From contig JAKJFK010000050.1 of the NCBI GenBank assembly GCA_022704925.1, positions 1-9,805 on the forward strand: a DNA stretch of 9,805 nt, read 5' to 3'. A program made the translations under genes and the position numbers. Origin of the DNA: a candidate division TA06 bacterium (lineage in GTDB: Bacteria > Ratteibacteria > UBA8468 > MWAK01). The notes beneath the pieces were generated by a model. The model was not told the DNA's origin. It did not search any database and saw only the letters and a program-made list of their open reading frames with translations. This document shows, piece by piece, positions 6,132-9,805 of this stretch. How positions within the stretch are numbered: the stretch's first letter is position 1; each line of letters starts with the position of its first letter.

Positions 6132-7556
6132 TTAAAGGCCTTCCTTTTGTCTTATGGTTATTTTTAAAGAATTATAACCGCTTTTCAGCGATTTTTTCAA
6201 AGCCCTTTTCTGGTTGGGCAGCTTTCCCTCCAGCACCGCCTGCTCCAGTTCCGTCTTGATCTTCCCCACTTCCGGTCCGGGTTTCAAGGCGAGCAGGGAC
6301 ATGATGTCATTGCCGTCGATGGCCAGCCGGAAAGTAGCCCGTCGCTGCTGTCGTTTCCAGATCCGGATCTTCTCTTCCAGCGCCTCGATTTCGGCCAGGC
6401 CGCGCCGGACCTTGTTCTCGTTGCGGCTGGTCAGATCGGCCTTGGCCAGGATGAAGAGCGAGGCCAGGTAGGGTCCGGAGTCATTGACCAGGTGATTGAT
6501 GGCCCGCCCGGTGGCCCCATCCTCCTCCACGCCCGCTCCGGCCAGGTAATGGGGGCGCAGGTGGAATTCGATCAGCCGGGAGACCTTGTTTCGGACCGGG
6601 GCGCCCAGGTTGAAGCGCCGGGCGATCTCCTGGAAGATTCGGCTGCCGACCAGCGGGTGATCATGAAAGGTCCAGCCCTCGCCGGGTACGTAACGCTGGG
6701 TGGCCGGTTTGCCGATATCGTGAAACAGCGCCCCCAGCCGGGTCGGGAGGTCCCGGGTCTTCCGGCTTACCCGGTCCAGCACGATCAGGGTGTGGCGGAA
6801 GACGTTCTTGCACTCCCGGTCATCGGCGGCCACCACGTTTTTGAGGTTCTCGATCTCCGGCAGGACCAGGGGCAGCAGCCTAAGGTCGTTCATGAGCAGA
6901 ATAGCCTGGGCCGGCGCCGGGCTTGCCATTATTTTGAGAAATTCCTCGGCGATTCGCTCCCGGCTGACGATCTTGAGCCGGTCGACATTGCGGCGAATGG
7001 CGGCGGCCGTCTCCGGGTCAATGCGGAAGTTGAGGCGGGCGGCAAAACGGACCGCCCGGAGCATCCGCAGCGGGTCGTCGAAGAAGGTCTTGTCGGCTTC
7101 AACCGGGGTCCGGATGACCCGGTTTCTGATGTCCTGGCGGCCCTGGAAGAGATCCACCAGGCGGCCGTCTGAAAGTGATTGGGCCAGGGCGTTGATGGTA
7201 AAATCGCGGCGCCGGAGGTCCTCGGCCAGATTGGCCGGTTCCACGCGGGGTTTCCTGGAATCGGGCTGGTAGCTTTCGCGTCGGGCGGAGGCCAGCTCCA
7301 GGGTTATGTGTCCAACCCGCAGCATGGCGGTTCCGAAACGGCCGTAAACCATTGGCGGCGCCACTTCCAGCCGGCGGGCGAGGTCCCGGGCGAAGCGGGT
7401 GGCGTCACCGATGACCACCAGGTCCAGGTCGTGGCAGGCACGGCGCAGGATCCGGTCGCGCAGGTAACCGCCCACCAGGTAGGCGTCCCAACCGGCCGAA
7501 GCGGCAAATTCGCCGATCTTCTTGATGAGCTCCGGTTCTTTGAGGCCTTTTTTCAC
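6132..7556 (-). CDS. cca: tRNA nucleotidyltransferase / poly(A) polymerase family protein with HD domain (CCA-adding type)
   Basis: Class II nucleotidyltransferase that builds or repairs the 3' CCA (or A) end of tRNA. The protein is 474 residues from GTG 7556. The head domain shows 'YLVGGYLRDR' (26-35, the GGxxRD motif), the metal-binding acids in 'HDLDLVV' (Asp43, Asp45) and 'RRRDFTINAL' (115-124). 'DDPLRMLRAVRFAARL' (160-175) and 'ERIAEE' (200-205) are the conserved neck motifs. An HD phosphohydrolase-like domain follows ('FRHTLIVLDRV' 253-263, 'LFHDIGKP' 277-284, 'FHDHPLVGS' 297-305). Whether it adds CCA, only A, or poly(A) cannot be read from sequence alone. The frame is open to 7715, but the extra 53 codons cover the promoter and do not look like protein, so I chose GTG 7556, which puts GGYLRD at the usual distance from the N-terminus. 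No Shine-Dalgarno precedes it. It is followed after 2 nt by the unknown anchored-protein gene. Confidence 0.9.
   Translation of the reverse strand: MKKGLKEPELIKKIGEFAASAGWDAYLVGGYLRDRILRRACHDLDLVVIGDATRFARDLARRLEVAPPMVYGRFGTAMLRVGHITLELASARRESYQPDSRKPRVEPANLAEDLRRRDFTINALAQSLSDGRLVDLFQGRQDIRNRVIRTPVEADKTFFDDPLRMLRAVRFAARLNFRIDPETAAAIRRNVDRLKIVSRERIAEEFLKIMASPAPAQAILLMNDLRLLPLVLPEIENLKNVVAADDRECKNVFRHTLIVLDRVSRKTRDLPTRLGALFHDIGKPATQRYVPGEGWTFHDHPLVGSRIFQEIARRFNLGAPVRNKVSRLIEFHLRPHYLAGAGVEEDGATGRAINHLVNDSGPYLASLFILAKADLTSRNENKVRRGLAEIEALEEKIRIWKRQQRRATFRLAIDGNDIMSLLALKPGPEVGKIKTELEQAVLEGKLPNQKRALKKSLKSGYNSLKITIRQKEGL
6139..6146 (-). promoter_or_regulatory. Strong Shine-Dalgarno of the unknown gene
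   Basis: AAGGAAGG on the minus strand, 9 nt before ATG 6129. It is embedded in the last sense codons of cca, so ribosomes finishing cca would cover it and could restart 2 nt downstream. Confidence 0.65.
6171..6200 (-). promoter_or_regulatory. Near-consensus promoter inside the 3' end of cca
   Basis: Minus strand: TTGAAA at 6200-6195, an 18-nt spacer, and a perfect TATAAT at 6176-6171. Transcription would begin near 6164, about 35 nt before ATG 6129 of the unknown gene. The sequence also encodes residues about 453-464 of the cca product, so coding and promoter functions would overlap. An inverted repeat GGTTAT (6156-6161) / ATAACC (6174-6179) overlaps the -10 and start region. Confidence 0.6.
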
Positions 7557-7563
7557 GCCATAA

Positions 7564-7572
7564 ATTTTACCA
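7564..7572 (-). promoter_or_regulatory. Extended -10 promoter of cca, 7 nt from the GTG start
   Basis: Minus strand: TGG followed by TAAAAT (7569-7564), an extended -10 element. Exactly 7 nt (7563-7557) separate it from GTG 7556, so transcription should begin at or next to the start codon. The best -35 candidate, TTGAGC at 7595-7590, has a 20-nt spacer, so the promoter would rely on the extended -10. Confidence 0.5.
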
Positions 7573-7667
7573 CAAAAAGCCGCCCGTCCGCTCAATGACC
7601 ACGTCCAACCGGCGGATTGATTCGTTGGCGCGGTGCGATCCCGCCTGCCGCGAAAGTCAAAAAAAAC

Positions 7668-7687
7668 GTCATGCCCGCGGGAGTGAC
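7668..7687. repeat. Imperfect palindrome with adjacent A/T run
   Basis: GTCATGCCCGCGGGAGTGAC is an imperfect dyad (GTCA/TGAC arms around CCCGCGGG). On the minus strand it is followed by CG and an eight-T run, so it resembles a weak leftward intrinsic terminator placed between leuA and cca. It also resembles the dispersed GTCATTCCCGCG-type repeats common in many bacterial genomes. A partial relative, ACGTCATTCCCGGGG, occurs at 3336-3350 in the ftsK leader. Confidence 0.4.
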
Positions 7688-7735
7688 CGCTGAAAAACCG
7701 GCCTTTAATCATCACGCCGGCCCGCCCCGCCGTTG

Positions 7736-7764
7736 TTGAAGAAGCCGGTTTTCTATGTTACAAT
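7736..7764 (+). promoter_or_regulatory. Promoter of leuA, -10 box 7 nt from the ATG
   Basis: Plus strand: TTGAAG at 7736-7741, a 17-nt spacer, and TGT-TACAAT with the -10 hexamer at 7759-7764 (extended -10). Seven nt (7765-7771) then separate it from ATG 7772, so the predicted transcription start coincides with the start codon. No Shine-Dalgarno is present. Confidence 0.65.
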
Positions 7765-7771
7765 TATTCTT

Positions 7772-9313
7772 ATGGTACGAACAATAAAAATTTTTGATAC
7801 TACCCTGAGGGATGGGGAGCAGTCTCCGGGTGCCAGCCTGACCCCGGAGGCCAAGCTGCTGGTGGCCCGCCAGCTGGAAAAGCTCGGCGTTGATATCATC
7901 GAGGCCGGTTTTCCAATCTCCTCTCCGGGGGATTTTAATTCCGTTCAGGCGGTGGCCCGGCTGGTGAAGAAGTGTGAGGTGGCCGCCTTGGCCCGGGCGC
8001 TGCCCAAGGACATCGAGGCCGCCCTGCGGGCCCTGGAATCGGCCAGAAAACCGCGCCTGCATCTTTTCCTGGCCACCTCCGAGATACACCGCCGCTACAA
8101 GCTGGGCAAGGCGAAATCGGAGATCGTGCGCCTGGCGGTCAACGCGGTGAAACAGGCCAGGCAGACGCTCGACAACATCGAGTTTTCACCCGAGGACGCC
8201 TCGCGGACCGAGCCGGAATTTCTGCTGGAAGTAGCCCAGGCGGTGGCCGCCGCCGGCGCCCGGACCCTTAACATTCCCGACACCGTCGGTTACGCCGTGC
8301 CGGAGGAATTCGGTGCCCTGATTGCCTTTCTGCGCCAGCGCCTCGGCCGGGAGATTGCGATCAGCGTCCACTGCCACAACGATCTCGGCCTCTCGGTGGC
8401 CAACAGCTTGGCGGCCATCGCCGCCGGAGCCGACCAGGTCGAGGCGACCGTCAACGGCATCGGTGAACGGGCGGGCAACGCCTCGCTCGAGGAGATCGCC
8501 GTCACCCTGCACATCCGACGCGATTACTGGAAGTGCCGGACCAACATCAAGCTTTCGGAACTCTACCGGGCCAGCCGCCTGGTAAGCATCCAGACCGGCC
8601 TGGTCGTCCAGCGCAACAAGGCGGTGGTGGGTGCCAACGCCTTCAAGCACGAGGCCGGCATCCACCAGGATGGCATCCTCAAGGACCGGCGCACCTACGA
8701 GATTATCGAGCCGTCCCTGATCGGGGTCCCGGAGAGCGAACTGGTGCTCGGTAAGCACTCGGGCCGCCACGCCCTGAACGCCCGGCTCGTCAAGCTGGGC
8801 TACCGGTTCAGGGAGGATGAACTGGTCCGGATATTCGAACGATTCAAGGACCTGGCCGACAAGAAGAAAGAGGTTACCGACGCCGATCTGATGGCTCTGA
8901 TGGAGGAGACAATTGCGCCCCTGAGCGAGACCTACACGCTGGAATATCTTTCGACCGTGGCCGGGACCAACACCATCCCGATGGCTACGGTTCGGCTCAA
9001 GAAGGGAGGCGAAACCAGTCAGGCCATCTCCAACGGGGACGGTCCGGTGGATGCCGCCTGCAAGGCGATCGACCAGATCACCGGCCTGAAGGCCCGGCTC
9101 AGCAACTACCGGATCAACGCCGTGACCGGCGGCCGGGATGCGCTGGGAGAGGTGACCCTGCTGATCAACGTTGAGGGCCGGGAGATCCCGGGCCGGGGCG
9201 TGAGCACCGATATCGTCGAGGCAAGCGTCAAGGCCTATCTGAACGCGGTCAACCGCTACTTTCAGCACCAGGCCGGGTCGGCCGGGGAAGAGACGGAAAC
9301 CCCCTCCCTTTGA
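7772..9313 (+). CDS. leuA: 2-isopropylmalate synthase
   Basis: Condenses acetyl-CoA with 2-oxoisovalerate, the committed step of leucine synthesis. The protein is 513 residues, a full-length bacterial form. The TIM-barrel begins with 'IFDTTLRDGEQSPGASL' (7-23; Arg13 catalytic, Asp14 metal ligand). 'HCHNDLGL' gives metal ligands His200 and His202, and 'GIGERAGNASLEE' gives Asn236. 'GANAFKHEAGIHQDGIL' marks the linker subdomain. The C-terminal LeuA allosteric domain (about 387-505, 'YTLEYLSTVAGTNTIPMATV') is complete, so leucine feedback inhibition is expected. ATG 7772 gives the standard 'MVRTIKIFDTT' start; the open frame back to TTG 7733 is promoter sequence. A citramalate synthase is the main alternative, but the leuC neighbour and the motifs favour LeuA. 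Confidence 0.95.
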   Translation: MVRTIKIFDTTLRDGEQSPGASLTPEAKLLVARQLEKLGVDIIEAGFPISSPGDFNSVQAVARLVKKCEVAALARALPKDIEAALRALESARKPRLHLFLATSEIHRRYKLGKAKSEIVRLAVNAVKQARQTLDNIEFSPEDASRTEPEFLLEVAQAVAAAGARTLNIPDTVGYAVPEEFGALIAFLRQRLGREIAISVHCHNDLGLSVANSLAAIAAGADQVEATVNGIGERAGNASLEEIAVTLHIRRDYWKCRTNIKLSELYRASRLVSIQTGLVVQRNKAVVGANAFKHEAGIHQDGILKDRRTYEIIEPSLIGVPESELVLGKHSGRHALNARLVKLGYRFREDELVRIFERFKDLADKKKEVTDADLMALMEETIAPLSETYTLEYLSTVAGTNTIPMATVRLKKGGETSQAISNGDGPVDAACKAIDQITGLKARLSNYRINAVTGGRDALGEVTLLINVEGREIPGRGVSTDIVEASVKAYLNAVNRYFQHQAGSAGEETETPSL

Positions 9314-9320
9314 CCCGTTT

Positions 9321-9334
9321 CCTGCGTTCGCAGG
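9321..9334 (+). other. Short hairpin between leuA and leuC
   Basis: CCTGC-GTTC-GCAGG forms a 5-bp GC-rich stem with a tetraloop in the 49-nt gap, 8 nt after the leuA stop codon. No T-run follows, so it is unlikely to stop transcription. It could mark mRNA processing or protection, but that is inference. Confidence 0.35.
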
Positions 9335-9352
9335 TTCTCGCGAAAACATCCA

Positions 9353-9357
9353 GAGAG
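9353..9357 (+). promoter_or_regulatory. Weak Shine-Dalgarno of leuC
   Basis: GAGAG ends 5 nt before ATG 9363. It is purine-rich but far from the full AGGAGG; together with the protein start it supports this ATG. Confidence 0.4.
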
Positions 9358-9362
9358 AAAAA

Positions 9363-9805
9363 ATGACACTATCGGAACAGATTCTGTCCGCCCGGAGCGG
9401 CCAGGAACGCCTTCGTCCCGGGCAGTTCATCCTGGTCGATGTCGATCTCGGCTTTGCCAACGATCTGACCGCCCCGCCGGCCATTAAGGAATTCCGGAAG
9501 TACGGCAGCCAGGTCTTCGATCCCGGTCGGGTGGCCCTGGTTCCGGATCACTTCACGCCCTGCAAGGACATCGAGAGCGCCGAACTGGTCAAGCTGATGC
9601 GCAACTTCGCCCATGAGCAGGGTATCGAGCGTTTTTACGAGATCGGCCGGGTGGGAGTCGAGCATGTCCTGCTTCCCGATGCGGGCCTGATCACTCCCGG
9701 CATGGTGGTCATCGGGGCCGACAGCCATACCTGTACCCACGGTGCGCTGGGGGCTTTCGCCACCGGCGTCGGCAGCACCGATTTCGCCTTCTTCCTGCTG
9801 ACCGG
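9363..9805 (+). CDS. leuC: 3-isopropylmalate dehydratase large subunit (3' end cut by window edge)
   Basis: Large subunit of the [4Fe-4S] aconitase-family enzyme that isomerises 2- to 3-isopropylmalate, the step after LeuA; it needs LeuD as partner. The first 147 residues are present of an expected 415-470. 'MTLSEQILSAR' begins the protein as in HacA-type LeuC. 'DLTAPPAIKEF' (34-44), 'VALVPDHFTP' (57-66, His63) and 'GADSHTCTHGALGAFATG' (118-135) are aconitase-family active-site segments. The iron-sulfur cysteines of the C-terminal half lie outside the window. Residues 140-147 read 'FAFFLLT', more aromatic than the small Ala/Met residues I expect after 'GSTD'. It is 49 nt downstream of leuA and surely co-transcribed; leuD and leuB would be expected further right. 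A homoaconitase or methylthioalkylmalate-type role is possible but less likely beside leuA. Confidence 0.93.
   Translation, partial: MTLSEQILSARSGQERLRPGQFILVDVDLGFANDLTAPPAIKEFRKYGSQVFDPGRVALVPDHFTPCKDIESAELVKLMRNFAHEQGIERFYEIGRVGVEHVLLPDAGLITPGMVVIGADSHTCTHGALGAFATGVGSTDFAFFLLT

Larger units (their letters stand above)
7557..7771. other. Divergent intergenic region between cca and leuA
   Basis: This 215-nt non-coding gap holds the two outward-facing promoters at its edges and, near the middle, an A8 run (7659-7666 region) next to a short dyad. I find no T-box, leucine leader peptide, riboswitch or small gene in it. Both predicted transcription starts lie at the gene starts, so the interior is probably free for regulator binding. 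Confidence 0.6.

Noticed and set aside
7557-7715. 53-codon in-frame N-terminal extension of cca
   Set aside because: It covers the predicted promoter and palindrome, has no protein-like conservation, and would put the GGxxRD motif too far from the N-terminus.
7688-7771. Leucine attenuator or T-box upstream of leuA
   Set aside because: There is no Leu-codon leader peptide, no T-box core and no terminator hairpin, and the predicted transcript starts at the ATG.
8186-9484. 432-codon open frame on the minus strand opposite leuA and leuC
   Set aside because: Antisense of two conserved genes and their gap; no recognisable domain.
1-9805. A hidden defence, secretion-effector or biosynthetic system
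   Set aside because: All but one gene belong to well-known housekeeping families, codon use is uniform, and no repeats, integrases or toxin-antitoxin pairs are visible.

Overview
This is a GC-rich, gene-dense bacterial chromosome segment (roughly 60% GC by eye) that carries housekeeping genes and no mobile element, tRNA, rRNA or CRISPR array that I can see. The gene set (diderm-style PilB/GspE ATPase, ArgS with the 'SANPTGPLTIAHGR' form of its class I signature, compact FtsK, HacA-type LeuC) suggests an uncultivated or deep-branching Gram-negative-type bacterium. An Omnitrophota/PVC-like or Desulfobacterota-like source is possible, but this is a low-confidence guess made without any database search.

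Layout. From 1 to 3221 three genes read leftward: rbfA (ribosome maturation), argS (arginyl-tRNA synthetase, overlapping rbfA by 8 nt) and a pilB/gspE-type secretion or pilus ATPase that runs off the left edge. The ATPase has its own consensus promoter just after the argS stop. From 3288 to 3332 lies a compact divergent promoter region with two back-to-back TATAAT boxes, one for rbfA and one for ftsK. ftsK (3373-5481) reads rightward and converges, with 15 nt to spare, on a leftward gene for a membrane-anchored protein of unknown function (5497-6129). That gene follows a tRNA nucleotidyltransferase (cca/pcnB family, 6132-7556) at a distance of 2 nt. After a 215-nt gap, leuA (7772-9313) and the start of leuC (from 9363) read rightward as a leucine-biosynthesis operon cut by the right edge.

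The genes fall into information processing (rbfA, argS, cca), chromosome segregation (ftsK), surface or secretion machinery (pilB-like) and branched-chain amino acid synthesis (leuA-leuC). I see no new defence or metabolic system. The most distinctive structure is in the control regions. AT-rich sigma70-type promoters stand out against the GC-rich background. At cca and at leuA an extended -10 box ends exactly 7 nt before a start codon that has no Shine-Dalgarno sequence, which predicts leaderless mRNAs. Other items worth a look are the mutually exclusive rbfA/ftsK promoters, a near-consensus promoter inside the 3' end of cca that would drive the unknown gene, and the unknown protein itself.
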